Positions 50,674-59,507 of a DNA stretch of 64,000 nucleotides are shown piece by piece. Every line of letters starts with the position of its first letter. Within the stretch, counting starts at the first letter, position 1. The notes below the pieces were generated by a model. It worked only from the letters and a program-made list of their open reading frames with translations, was not told the origin of the DNA and did not search any database. This stretch comes from Cytobacillus suaedae (GTDB lineage Bacteria > Bacillota > Bacilli > Bacillales > Bacillaceae_L). The stretch spans positions 414,001 to 478,000 of the forward strand of contig CP063163.1 in assembly GCA_014960805.1 (NCBI GenBank). Direction: 5' to 3'. The position numbers and the translations under genes were made by a program.

Positions 50674-51567
50674 ATGTCAACAACGACTGGGGGATTGGTT
50701 ATCCTTTCTGAAATGCTTGATAAATTACCACTTTCAGAAAGGAAAATTGCCACATTTATTTTGGAGGACCCTAATACAGCTATTACATTAACAGCAAGTG
50801 AGCTTGGTGAGCGCAGTTCTACGAGTGGTGCTGCTGTTATTCGTTTATGTAAATCCTTAGGTTTAAAAGGTATACAAGAACTAAAGTTAAAAGTAGCAGG
50901 GGATTTACATAAAAAAGATGAAGAAGTCTACCGCGATATTAAACCTAATGAGTCTCAAGAAACTGTTATAGAAAAAATGACAAACAACAGTATCCAAACC
51001 CTCCGAAAAACAGTAGAAATATTAGATCGAAATGAGCTTTCAAAAGCTGTCGAAGCTGTGAAGAAAGCAAAAACCATTCACTTTTTCGGAGTAGGAGCTT
51101 CAAGTATTATTGCGCTTGATGCCCAACAAAAGTTTATGAGGATTAATAAACAAGCAACTGCTTTTACGGATATTCATATTGTTGCGATGTTAATTGCTAA
51201 TATTGAGCCTGGGGATGTTGTTTTTGGTATTTCATTTTCTGGAGAAACGAATGAGGTTGCAAAAATCTTAGATTTAGCAAACAAAAAGGGTGCTAAAACC
51301 ATTTCATTAACTAAATTCGGGTCATCACCTGTTTCTGACCGTGCACAAATTAAGCTTTATACTTCGGCTTCTAAAGAGGCAACATTTCGAAGTGGAGCCA
51401 CTTCTTCAAGATTGGCTCAACTTCATATCATTGATATTTTGTTCATGTCTGTTGCTACACAAAACTATGATGAGATCATTCATCATCTAGATCAAACACG
51501 TGAAACGATCGAAATGCTTGGAAACAAGTTAGGAAAAAGGAATGAAGTGAGAGGTGAACAGGAATGA
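50674..51567 (+). CDS. murR: MurR/RpiR-family transcriptional regulator
   Basis: 297 residues. N-terminal RpiR helix-turn-helix (1-80): LPLSERKIATFILEDPNTAI, TASELGERSSTSGAAVIRLCKSLG; then SIS sugar-phosphate domain (about 125-260) with HFFGVGASSIIALDAQQKFMR, GISFSGETNEVAKIL. MurR regulators respond to MurNAc-6-phosphate. Located inside the operon between nagZ and anmK, it probably controls the island. GTG 50665 also opens the frame, but is too close to AAAGGA; ATG 50674 is used. anmK overlaps its stop by four bases. Confidence 0.9.
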   Translation: MSTTTGGLVILSEMLDKLPLSERKIATFILEDPNTAITLTASELGERSSTSGAAVIRLCKSLGLKGIQELKLKVAGDLHKKDEEVYRDIKPNESQETVIEKMTNNSIQTLRKTVEILDRNELSKAVEAVKKAKTIHFFGVGASSIIALDAQQKFMRINKQATAFTDIHIVAMLIANIEPGDVVFGISFSGETNEVAKILDLANKKGAKTISLTKFGSSPVSDRAQIKLYTSASKEATFRSGATSSRLAQLHIIDILFMSVATQNYDEIIHHLDQTRETIEMLGNKLGKRNEVRGEQE

Positions 51568-52736
51568 TCGAATTCCTGTCTGCTATTCATTCAAAAGAGA
51601 AAAAACTGATTGTTGGATTGATGTCTGGTACTTCACTAGATGGGATAGATGCAGCCCTTGTAGAGATCGAGGGTCACGGTAAAAAAACGAAAGTCAATCT
51701 TCTAGAGTTTGAAACAGTCGCTTTTACTGAGAGTGAAAAGGGCGAAATATTGAAGTTATGTACTCCGGAAACATCTTCGGTCGATAAAATATGCCAGATG
51801 AATGTAGAGCTAGGGAAGAAGTTTTCGGATGCAGCATTGCATGTGATAGCAAAAGCAGGTAAGCAACCGAATGATATTGACTTAATTAGTTCACATGGAC
51901 AAACGATTTATCACATGCCTCATGTTGGAGCGACTCTTCAAATTGGGGAACTTGCCGTTATTTCAACCAATACAGGGTGTGTAACAGTAGGAGACTTTCG
52001 TCCAAGTGACATGGCTGTAGGTGGGCAAGGAGCACCGCTTGTACCTTTTGTTGATTACTTACTTTTCCATGATCCTAGTAAAGGTAGAATTCTACTAAAC
52101 ATAGGTGGAATGAGTAATATAACTGTAATTCCTTCTACTGCAAAAGAAGATTATATACTCGCGTTTGATACAGGGCCAGGAAATGTATTGATAGATGCGA
52201 TTGTGCAAATCTGCACTAATGGTAAAGAGACTTTTGACTTAGGGGGAAATTTTGCAAAAGCTGGAATGATTGATAGCCAGTGGCTTCAAAATTTAGTAGA
52301 TTCAGATACGTTTGTTCATAAAACCCCTCCTAAAAGCACGGGTAGAGAATACTATACAACTGAAATGGCTCAAAATCTTATGTCTGAAGGAAGAGAAAGA
52401 GGACTGAGTTTTGAATCCATTATTGCGACTGTAACCCAATTTACAGTTGAAACAATTGCTCTTAATATCGAACAATGCATCCAAAATGGAGCGGATATTA
52501 GTGAAATTTTAGTCGGTGGAGGCGGTGTTCATAATACATTTATAATGGAACAGCTGCAAAAGCGATTAAAGCAAAATGTCTTATCGATGGAAGCTATTAA
52601 TGTATCGAGTGATGCAAAAGAGGCTGTCGCATTTGCGATTTTGGGCAATGAGTTTATTCATGGAAATACTAATAATCTTCCTTCCGCAACCGGTGCAAAA
52701 AGAAAAACGATGATGGGGAAGTTAGTGTTACCCTAG
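51564..52736 (+). CDS. anmK: Anhydro-N-acetylmuramic acid kinase AnmK
   Basis: 390 residues (usual 370-390). AnmK opens the 1,6-anhydro ring and phosphorylates C6 in one step, giving MurNAc-6-phosphate for MurQ. Motifs: GLMSGTSLDGIDAALVEIEG (ATP/sugar), SHGQTIYHMP, TLQIGELAVI, FRPSDMAVGGQGAPLVPFVD, LLNIGGMSN, FDTGPGNVLID (catalytic Asp) and VGGGGVHN. ATG overlaps the murR stop (ATGA). Anhydro-MurNAc is best known from Gram-negative lytic transglycosylases; a source here could be SpoIID-type enzymes, one of which is encoded in the same island. Confidence 0.95.
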   Translation: MIEFLSAIHSKEKKLIVGLMSGTSLDGIDAALVEIEGHGKKTKVNLLEFETVAFTESEKGEILKLCTPETSSVDKICQMNVELGKKFSDAALHVIAKAGKQPNDIDLISSHGQTIYHMPHVGATLQIGELAVISTNTGCVTVGDFRPSDMAVGGQGAPLVPFVDYLLFHDPSKGRILLNIGGMSNITVIPSTAKEDYILAFDTGPGNVLIDAIVQICTNGKETFDLGGNFAKAGMIDSQWLQNLVDSDTFVHKTPPKSTGREYYTTEMAQNLMSEGRERGLSFESIIATVTQFTVETIALNIEQCIQNGADISEILVGGGGVHNTFIMEQLQKRLKQNVLSMEAINVSSDAKEAVAFAILGNEFIHGNTNNLPSATGAKRKTMMGKLVLP

Positions 52737-52753
52737 ATCACGACTAGGATGTG

Positions 52754-54523
52754 ATGAAAATTAAGAAGATGTTACTGGGAATAACTCTACTCGTTATTCT
52801 CATATTTGTAATTATACAGTTTACTGACATGGTTCCTCTTAACGGAGAAACGCATAAAACAAATATACACACTATGAAACCAAGTAACGGCAATTGGGAA
52901 GATGTACTATCTCAAGAAATATCAGTGGATGATTTTATGAAGACTCTTTCGTTAGAGGAAAAAGTGGGTCAGCTTCTGATGCCAGATTTTCGTGAATGGG
53001 ATGATCTACCTGTCACTAGTTTGAATGATGAAATAGCATCAGAAATTCAAAACAAACATATAGGTGGAGTGATTCTTTTTGCTGAGAATTTTAAAAATAA
53101 ATCCCAGACTACTCACTTAATTACATCTATGCAAGAGCAGGCAGAAATTCCTTTAATGATAAGCGTTGACCAAGAGGGTGGGCTTGTAACACGCATTCCA
53201 TTTATGCCATCGATGCCGGGGAATATGTCTTTAGGTGCCACGAATGATCCTGCATTAGCCAAAGAAGTTGGAATAGGTATTGGTTCGGAATTAAAGAGTT
53301 TAGGCATTCATGTTAATTTCGGTCCTGTATTGGATGTAAATAATAATCCTAACAACCCAGTTATCGGAGTTCGTGCTTTTGGGGATGACCCGAAAGCTGT
53401 TATCGAATTAGGTCATGCGTATATGGAAGGGTTACACGAAGCGGGTGTTCTTGCTGTAGGTAAACATTTTCCAGGACATGGTGATGTTTCACTAGATTCA
53501 CATTTTGTGCTACCAGAGAGTAATAAAACGATAGATGATTTACAAAATCTTGAGCTTATCCCTTTCCAATCCCTTATTGAGAGTGGTATCCAAGGGATTA
53601 TGACTGCACATATTGCCTTTCATCATATAGAACCTGAAACGGTAAAATCAAAAAAAGATGGACTTCCGATTGAACTTCCAGCAACACTTTCTCCGAAGAT
53701 CATAACAGATATTCTCCGAAATGATCTCTCATTTCAAGGCTTAATTTTTACAGATGCAATGGATATGAAAGCAGTTGCCAATCACTTTGGGACGGCTGAA
53801 GCATCTATTCGTGCAATAGAAGCAGGTGTTGATATTGTCCTCATGCCAGAGAATTTACAGCATGCGTTTGACGGGATTATTGAGGCGGTAAAGGCAGGGC
53901 GTATAAAGGAGGAAAGAATTGATGAATCGGTTAAACGAATACTTCAAGTCAAGTCTTCTACACTGTTTCAAGAGTCTACTGAGTTCACTAAACGTAGTAC
54001 GAAAGAAATCGTAGAGCTTGAACAAAGAGTTGCCGATGCAGCAATTACAATTGTTTCAGGTGATGAAATACTACCTCTTGATGAAACTTCCGAGGAAAAA
54101 ATTGCTCTTGTGGCATTTGACCGACAAAGCTTAACAAGATTATCAAATGCGACGAAGAAATATCAATGGCGGAATGAACCCATTTTATTGTCTAAGTCTA
54201 AAAACTGGTCTGGGAAGCTAAGCAGTGAGCAATCAAAGTTAATTAAGGAAGCTGGGACAGTTATCGTTGCAACTAACACAGCAAATCAAGAAGATCTAGA
54301 TCCAAACGGTTGGAAAATGGGGACGGTTCAATCAATCATTGACATTAGTAAACAATCAATCATCCTTTCCACACGCAATCCATATGATAGTCAAACTCTA
54401 AAGAATTATGATGCTTATCTAGCCCAATACGATACGGGAACTGCCTCATTTAATGCAACAGTAGATGTGTTATTTGGAAAGAAAGCAGCACAAGGTGTTT
54501 TACCTGTCCGCGTTAGCGAATAA
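52754..54523 (+). CDS. nagZ: Second NagZ-type beta-N-acetylglucosaminidase (GH3), exported
   Basis: 589 residues. N-terminal signal anchor or signal peptide MKIKKMLLGITLLVILIF (no lipobox), short linker, then GH3 catalytic domain (about 55-400) with KHFPGHGDVSLDSHFVLP and nucleophile Asp in FTDAMDMKAV, then the C-terminal domain. VDQEGGLVTRIPFMPSMPGNMS and VIGVRAFGDDPK match the cytoplasmic paralogue closely, so this pair arose by duplication. Being outside the membrane it can trim non-reducing GlcNAc from wall fragments before uptake. GTG 52751 and ATG 52754 are adjacent; the second suits AGGA better. Confidence 0.9.
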   Translation: MKIKKMLLGITLLVILIFVIIQFTDMVPLNGETHKTNIHTMKPSNGNWEDVLSQEISVDDFMKTLSLEEKVGQLLMPDFREWDDLPVTSLNDEIASEIQNKHIGGVILFAENFKNKSQTTHLITSMQEQAEIPLMISVDQEGGLVTRIPFMPSMPGNMSLGATNDPALAKEVGIGIGSELKSLGIHVNFGPVLDVNNNPNNPVIGVRAFGDDPKAVIELGHAYMEGLHEAGVLAVGKHFPGHGDVSLDSHFVLPESNKTIDDLQNLELIPFQSLIESGIQGIMTAHIAFHHIEPETVKSKKDGLPIELPATLSPKIITDILRNDLSFQGLIFTDAMDMKAVANHFGTAEASIRAIEAGVDIVLMPENLQHAFDGIIEAVKAGRIKEERIDESVKRILQVKSSTLFQESTEFTKRSTKEIVELEQRVADAAITIVSGDEILPLDETSEEKIALVAFDRQSLTRLSNATKKYQWRNEPILLSKSKNWSGKLSSEQSKLIKEAGTVIVATNTANQEDLDPNGWKMGTVQSIIDISKQSIILSTRNPYDSQTLKNYDAYLAQYDTGTASFNATVDVLFGKKAAQGVLPVRVSE

Positions 54524-54542
54524 TTAGAATGGAGTTCATAGA

Positions 54543-55598
54543 ATGGATGAGAAAATAAAGGTCTTTATTGAATCCAAAATCGATGATGGGCTTTTCCCGG
54601 GGGCAGTTGTCTATGTGAAAAAGGAAAATACTGTTTTGCTTCATGAAGCCTCTGGAAAAGCTTTTAATACGAAAGATATTAAGCGGGATATGACAAAAGA
54701 TACATTATTTGATATTGCTTCATTAACAAAAGTGGTCATTACAACGATTATTTTAAAGCTAATCACAGAGAATAAGTTTTCATTAGATTCAACTGTTGGG
54801 GACCTTCTGCCCACTGTCTCTAATGGATCCATTGGTTCTATTTCTGTTCAACAGTTATTAACTCATAGTTCGGGATTACTAGATTGGTATCCCTTTTATA
54901 CGAGTAATGAGGCCTTCTACAATCAATTAGAAAAAATTGTCTCAACAAATGATAAACAAAAAGGTGTACGGTATAGTGATATAAATTACATGTTAGCAGC
55001 TGAGATTATTAAGGAATCTACGAAACTTCCTATAGAAGAAGCTTTCAATCAATATATACGAAATCCATTGAAAGCTAGAACAATGAGCTATGGTCCGGTT
55101 CATTCTGATAACGTCGCTGCCACAGAGTTTGGAAATCGAATTGAACAAAGCATGTGTTATGTTCGAGATCTACTATTCTCAGGTTGGAGGGATATTAATC
55201 ATCCCATATGTGGCCAAGTAAATGACGGCAATGCGTATTATTACTTTAAGGGTGTTTCTGGGCATGCGGGGCTTTTTGCTAGTGCAGAGGACTTGAGTAA
55301 AATTGGAGAAATTTATACTAATCTGGGACAGTTAGATGGCAAAGACTATATATCTACCACATTAATAAAACAAGCGATGACCAAGCAGGTAGGTACAAGA
55401 GGACTGGGATGGGAGATGTCTGATCTTTATCCTACTGGCTGTGGACATACCGGTTTTACAGGGACTTCGTTATGGATTGATCCGGTGAGAAGGCTTACTG
55501 TGGTGGTACTAACAAACAGACTTCACACTAGCGACAACCCACAAAATATCAACGAGTTTAGAAAGAAACTACATGAAATGATAGATGCGGCGGTCTAA
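54543..55598 (+). CDS. Class C beta-lactamase-like serine hydrolase (AmiE-like), no signal peptide
   Basis: 351 residues of the beta-lactamase/transpeptidase-like fold. Catalytic Ser60-x-x-Lys63 in FDIASLTKVV, second motif Tyr in RYSDINYMLA (about 142), third motif HTGFTGTSLWIDP (about 300). B. subtilis AmiE (YbbE), an N-acetylmuramoyl-L-alanine amidase of the mur cluster, is the nearest functional parallel, but AmiE is secreted and longer, whereas this protein begins MDEKIKVFIESKID without a signal. A cytoplasmic MurNAc-peptide amidase is inferred; an esterase or peptidase is possible. ATG with TGGAG 8 bases upstream. Last gene before a terminator. Confidence 0.75.
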   Translation: MDEKIKVFIESKIDDGLFPGAVVYVKKENTVLLHEASGKAFNTKDIKRDMTKDTLFDIASLTKVVITTIILKLITENKFSLDSTVGDLLPTVSNGSIGSISVQQLLTHSSGLLDWYPFYTSNEAFYNQLEKIVSTNDKQKGVRYSDINYMLAAEIIKESTKLPIEEAFNQYIRNPLKARTMSYGPVHSDNVAATEFGNRIEQSMCYVRDLLFSGWRDINHPICGQVNDGNAYYYFKGVSGHAGLFASAEDLSKIGEIYTNLGQLDGKDYISTTLIKQAMTKQVGTRGLGWEMSDLYPTGCGHTGFTGTSLWIDPVRRLTVVVLTNRLHTSDNPQNINEFRKKLHEMIDAAV

Positions 55599-55622
55599 AT
55601 ATCCCCCATGAATAAAGTAGTA

Positions 55623-55660
55623 AAAAAGCCTTGTGACTATTTCCATAAGGCTTTTTTATT
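55623..55660 (+). terminator. Terminator at the end of the long mur unit
   Basis: AAAAAAGCCTT and AAGGCTTTTTT form an 11-bp stem around a 12-13 base loop. Confidence 0.85.
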
Positions 55661-55710
55661 TATGTGTTTTGGCTAGTTTAACTATTTTATCATTCTTCAC
55701 GTAGTATGTA

Positions 55711-55727
55711 TTGAAATATTAATTCAA
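55711..55727. promoter_or_regulatory. Palindromic motif upstream of nagA (shared motif, copy 3)
   Basis: TTGAAATATTAATTCAA has perfect TTGAA/TTCAA arms and resembles the motifs upstream of the MurK-like gene and murQ. A possible MurR or other RpiR/GntR-type site. Confidence 0.35.
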
Positions 55728-55847
55728 ATAATTTAATATATAATTAAAATATTATTTTAGTATGAATGTGAAGAGTTAGTATAATTTTTTATGTAGACAC
55801 TATTCATAGAACGTGACTAATAGTAATTAATAAAGGTTGTGTGTAAC

Positions 55848-57032
55848 TTGGCTTATGTTGACAATACTCCCCAATTATTAGTCGGTGGAACAATCGTCAC
55901 CGAAACAGAAGTGATTCAATATGGATGGATTATGATTGAAAATGGGAAAATAGTAGAATTTGGGTCATCAGATTCACTTCCTTCAAACTTGTCCTCTTAT
56001 CCTGTTACTACTGTTGATGAAAGTCACTATATTTTCCCTGGCTTTATTGATGTTCATATCCACGGGGCTGCTGGTGCTGATGTGATGGATGCAACGGAAA
56101 AAGCATTGAGTACAATGACACACGTGTTACCTAAGGAAGGAACAACAAGTTTTTTAGCCACAACTATTACACAAAGTGATGAAACTATTTCAAAGGCATT
56201 AACTACTGTTGCTTCCTTTATGAAGACAGACTATATAGGGGCCGAAGTACTCGGAGTTCATTTAGAAGGTCCATTTATTAATAAAAAGTATGCAGGAGCA
56301 CAACCGTTTGATCAGATTGTGGCACCAAATATTGAGTTATTTGATAAGTGGAACAAGCTAGCAGAAGGTGCGATTAGGTTAGTTACACTTGCACCTGAAG
56401 AGGAGAATGGTCTTGAGTTTGTAAAGGCTTTAACTCAACAGGGAATCATTGCTTCTATTGGTCATTCTAATGCATCTCATTCACAGGTAAAGCTTGCTGT
56501 AGAACATGGATTAACTCATGCTACACATTTATATAATGCAATGGGTCCAATGCATCATCGTGATCCTGGAGTGGTGGGCGGTGTTTTATTAGAAGATAAG
56601 ATTATGGCAGAAATTATTTTCGACCATGTACACTGTGTGAAAGAAATGGTGGAGCTTGCCTATAAGTTGAAAGGTAGCGATAAATTGCAGTTGATTACAG
56701 ATGCTATGAGAGCAAAGTGCTTACGAGATGGGACCTATGACCTTGGTGGGCAAACTGTCACACTTAAAGGGAATGAAGCTCGGCTTGAGGATGAAACACT
56801 TGCTGGTAGTGTGTTAAAAATGAATGAAGCCGTTAAACATGCAAGTGGATTAGAAGGTTGTAACCTAGTAGATCTTGTTAAACTGTCGTCTATGAATGCA
56901 GCTAAAGAATTAAAGGTATTTGACCGTAAAGGGAGCATTGCTGTCGGGAAAGATGCGGATCTAGTTATTTTAGATAAAGCATTTAATGTAATCAGCACCT
57001 ATTGTCGTGGTCATTTAATCTATAAGACATAA
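55848..57032 (+). CDS. nagA: N-acetylglucosamine-6-phosphate deacetylase NagA
   Basis: 394 residues (B. subtilis NagA 396). Amidohydrolase barrel that removes acetate from GlcNAc-6-phosphate. Metal/active-site motifs: GFIDVHIHGAAG, LGVHLEGPFI, SIGHSNASH, THLYNAMGPMHHRDPG, LITDAMRAKC. TTG 55848 gives MAYVDN; GTG 55839 is only 2 bases from AAAGG and less likely. Forms an operon with nagB, 14 bp apart. It takes the GlcNAc-6-P made by MurQ and by kinases of the island. Confidence 0.94.
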   Translation: MAYVDNTPQLLVGGTIVTETEVIQYGWIMIENGKIVEFGSSDSLPSNLSSYPVTTVDESHYIFPGFIDVHIHGAAGADVMDATEKALSTMTHVLPKEGTTSFLATTITQSDETISKALTTVASFMKTDYIGAEVLGVHLEGPFINKKYAGAQPFDQIVAPNIELFDKWNKLAEGAIRLVTLAPEEENGLEFVKALTQQGIIASIGHSNASHSQVKLAVEHGLTHATHLYNAMGPMHHRDPGVVGGVLLEDKIMAEIIFDHVHCVKEMVELAYKLKGSDKLQLITDAMRAKCLRDGTYDLGGQTVTLKGNEARLEDETLAGSVLKMNEAVKHASGLEGCNLVDLVKLSSMNAAKELKVFDRKGSIAVGKDADLVILDKAFNVISTYCRGHLIYKT

Positions 57033-57046
57033 AGAGGTGAAGAAGT

Positions 57047-57820
57047 ATGGAAACAATTGTTGTAAAAGATTATGATGAGATGGCAAAAAAAGGTGCCGAA
57101 ATTCTTTATCATGAAATAAAGGATAATCCCAAACTAATACTGGGTCTGGCTACAGGTGGCACTCCAATTGGTGTTTATAACCATTTGAGAAAGCTTCACG
57201 AGGAAAAATCACTCGATCTAATGAACTTAACAACATTTAACCTTGATGAATATATTGGCATAGCTCCGGAGTCTGAAAATAGCTACCACTTTTATATGAA
57301 TAAATTCTTTTTTCAACCAATGGGTATTTCAAAAGAACAAGCGTATCTTCCCAATGGGCTTGCAGAAGATATTGAAGAGGAATGTAAGCGATATGAAAAG
57401 CTTATTGTAGAACATGGAGGAATTGATATACAGGTATTAGGTGTTGGTAGTAATGGTCATATTGGTTTCAATGAACCACGAACTCCGTTTAATTGCAGAA
57501 CACATGAAGTAAATCTTACAGATTCTACAATACAAGCAAATGCAAGGTTCTTTGATTCTGAAAAAGATGTGCCAAAAAAAGCCATATCAATGGGTATTGA
57601 AACAATCATGGAGGCCAAGAAAATCATTTTATTTGCAAGTGGCCCAAAAAAAGCTAAAGCCATCAATCAATTGGTAGGAACGGATGAAATTACGGTTGAT
57701 TGGCCAGTTACCATTTTAAAAACACATCCTAATGTGACAGTTGTGGTTGATGAGGCTGCATACAATACAGATTCAAATAATCAACAAGTAAACTTGGATA
57801 ATTCAAAAACTATCTTTTGA
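57047..57820 (+). CDS. nagB: Glucosamine-6-phosphate deaminase NagB
   Basis: 257 residues. Converts glucosamine-6-phosphate into fructose-6-phosphate and ammonia, the last step of the recycling route. Motifs: LATGGTPIGVYNHL, TFNLDEYIG (general base Asp), LGVGSNGHIGFNEP (His). ATG follows GAGGTGAAG. Ends the nag operon; bidirectional terminator behind it. No nagR/yvoA regulator follows, unlike the B. subtilis nagAB-yvoA order. Confidence 0.95.
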   Translation: METIVVKDYDEMAKKGAEILYHEIKDNPKLILGLATGGTPIGVYNHLRKLHEEKSLDLMNLTTFNLDEYIGIAPESENSYHFYMNKFFFQPMGISKEQAYLPNGLAEDIEEECKRYEKLIVEHGGIDIQVLGVGSNGHIGFNEPRTPFNCRTHEVNLTDSTIQANARFFDSEKDVPKKAISMGIETIMEAKKIILFASGPKKAKAINQLVGTDEITVDWPVTILKTHPNVTVVVDEAAYNTDSNNQQVNLDNSKTIF

Positions 57821-57846
57821 AGACAGAGGTACCTCATAATGCTTTA

Positions 57847-57873
57847 TAAAAAAGAGAGGAACCTCTCTTTTTT
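57847..57873. terminator. Bidirectional terminator between nagB and UDG-like gene
   Basis: AAAAAAGAGAGG and CCTCTCTTTTTT form a perfect 12-bp stem with a 2-base centre. Confidence 0.85.
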
Positions 57874-58600
57874 AGTTGAAATGGTCCTTTAATTTTTCTA
57901 TGAAATACTCTTTCTTTTCCTCATATTGTTTTTTACGATGACCGTTCGCTCCTGATGGATGGGGAAAATCAAATAGAATCGTTTTGTTTTGAATCTTGCC
58001 CTCTTCTACTAAGTAACGTACAACTTCGGAAACGGCTTTACCTGCTGGAATGATTACAGCATCTTTCACTTCTCGTAACTCAGGTACTAATAGTCCATCA
58101 ATCATTTGTAATAGTAAAGGGTGCTTCAACATTGAAGGATTGGAACCGGTATAATTTTTCTTATTGATAAACACGGGATACCTTAAAGTTGAAGAGGAGT
58201 GCAAAAGATGATTACTATCTTCATAGAGCTCGGCACAAGTAGTAATGTTAAGGTGTGTATTTAGTTCAATTCCGTCTAGCATTTCAATTAAATTCCTTCG
58301 AATTCCCTTTCCACCAAAACTTGCCTGCTTTTTAGCATTACGAAGCAGTGTCTCCTTATTCTCTACTCCGATATTTTTCCGTACATAGTTAAATGCTAGC
58401 TGCATTTGGGTCCACCCAGGAGTGATCCCTAACATTATCACTTTTGCTTCTTTATTTATGTATTCAAAGGGAGCCCAGTAAACCTCTAGTTTGTTGTCTT
58501 TAGAGTACAGGAATTGTTCTGTCATCAAGTCTTCTTTTAAGTAGGTTTCTTTTTTGGGTAACTGGAGAATGCTTTGTTCGTAGTTAGTAAAAAAGAACAT
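57872..58600 (-). CDS. Uracil-DNA-glycosylase-superfamily-like protein
   Basis: 242 residues. The UDG fold is suggested by VIMLGITPGWTQMQ (the GxxPG motif of active-site loop 1) and LFDFPHPSGANGHRK (HPSxxN motif, leucine-loop end). The central part (FGGKGIRRNLIEMLDGIEL ... VFINKKNYTG) does not match family 1-5 enzymes known to me, and the catalytic Asp/Asn of loop 1 is unclear. DNA repair is one possibility; substrate unknown. ATG 58600 has AGGGGG at an unusually long distance; ATG 58525 (MTEQFLYSKDN) is an alternative start. Single gene opposite to nagAB. Confidence 0.6.
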   Translation of the reverse strand: MFFFTNYEQSILQLPKKETYLKEDLMTEQFLYSKDNKLEVYWAPFEYINKEAKVIMLGITPGWTQMQLAFNYVRKNIGVENKETLLRNAKKQASFGGKGIRRNLIEMLDGIELNTHLNITTCAELYEDSNHLLHSSSTLRYPVFINKKNYTGSNPSMLKHPLLLQMIDGLLVPELREVKDAVIIPAGKAVSEVVRYLVEEGKIQNKTILFDFPHPSGANGHRKKQYEEKKEYFIEKLKDHFN

Positions 58601-58777
58601 TTTTATTTTTATTACCCCCTGAAATGTTTTTATAACTCATTATTCTATCTATCAGTGTATGATTTTTCAAATTTTGCACCTTTACTTACAGTGGTAGAAG
58701 AAGGTAGAGTGAGATATGATTATTGGTAAGAACGAAAATAAGCAAGAAAAAAGCAGTTAATCAGGAGATAGAAGGAA

Positions 58778-59485
58778 ATGAGACATAATTATTTAGGTGA
58801 AACGATAGAAGTTGAAATTATATATAAAAACCGTAAATCAATTGGTGTTTCAATAGACGGTTATGGAAATGTAATAGTTCAAGCTCCTAAGAAGACACAA
58901 GATGAACAGGTGATTGAGCTTTTAGAAGCCAACTGGGAGTTGGTACTGAGTAAATCAAAAGAGATGAAGGGAAGATTGGATGGGCCACAGCAGAAGGTCT
59001 ATGATCAGGGGGGAGATTTTCTGTATTTGGGGAATTCTTACCCGATTAAAATCTCTCTAGATAATAAGATTGAGAAAGAAAATGTGGTCTTTAGAGAAAA
59101 CCAGTTAACTATATTTGTGAAGCAGCATGACGATGAAAAGATAAAGCAAGCTCTAAAGCGATTCTACTATCAGCAATGCAAAGCCTTAGTAGAAAAAAGC
59201 ATCCAATCTCATCAGGGTCATTTTAAGATGAAACCACGTTCTGTCCGAATAACGGATAACCAAACAAACTGGGGGACGTGTGACTCGAATTTTCAATTAA
59301 CATTTAACTGGAGGCTAGCGATGGCTCCACAAGAAGTAATCGACTACGTAGTCGTACACGAAATGTGCCACATGGTCCACCTCAACCACGACCGATCCTT
59401 CTGGCGCCTAGTTGGCAAAATCATGCCTGACTACAAAGAAAAAGAAAACTGGCTAGCCAGATCCAACTGGAAAATGACGGTTTAA
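58778..59485 (+). CDS. YgjP/DUF45-type zinc metallopeptidase
   Basis: 235 residues. The zinc motif VVHEMCHMVHLNHDRSFW is the HExxH-xx-H-xNH..FW of the YgjP (DUF45, WLM-like) family, located near residues 185-205; TDNQTNWGTCDSNFQLTFNWRL precedes it. N-terminal half forms the family's beta-rich part (RKSIGVSIDGYGNVIVQAPK). Predicted cytoplasmic protease or hydrolase, some homologues sit in restriction systems; here it stands alone. RBS AGGAGA/GAAGGA before ATG 58778. Confidence 0.88.
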   Translation: MRHNYLGETIEVEIIYKNRKSIGVSIDGYGNVIVQAPKKTQDEQVIELLEANWELVLSKSKEMKGRLDGPQQKVYDQGGDFLYLGNSYPIKISLDNKIEKENVVFRENQLTIFVKQHDDEKIKQALKRFYYQQCKALVEKSIQSHQGHFKMKPRSVRITDNQTNWGTCDSNFQLTFNWRLAMAPQEVIDYVVVHEMCHMVHLNHDRSFWRLVGKIMPDYKEKENWLARSNWKMTV

Positions 59486-59507
59486 GGGGATTTAATATAG
59501 ATATGAC

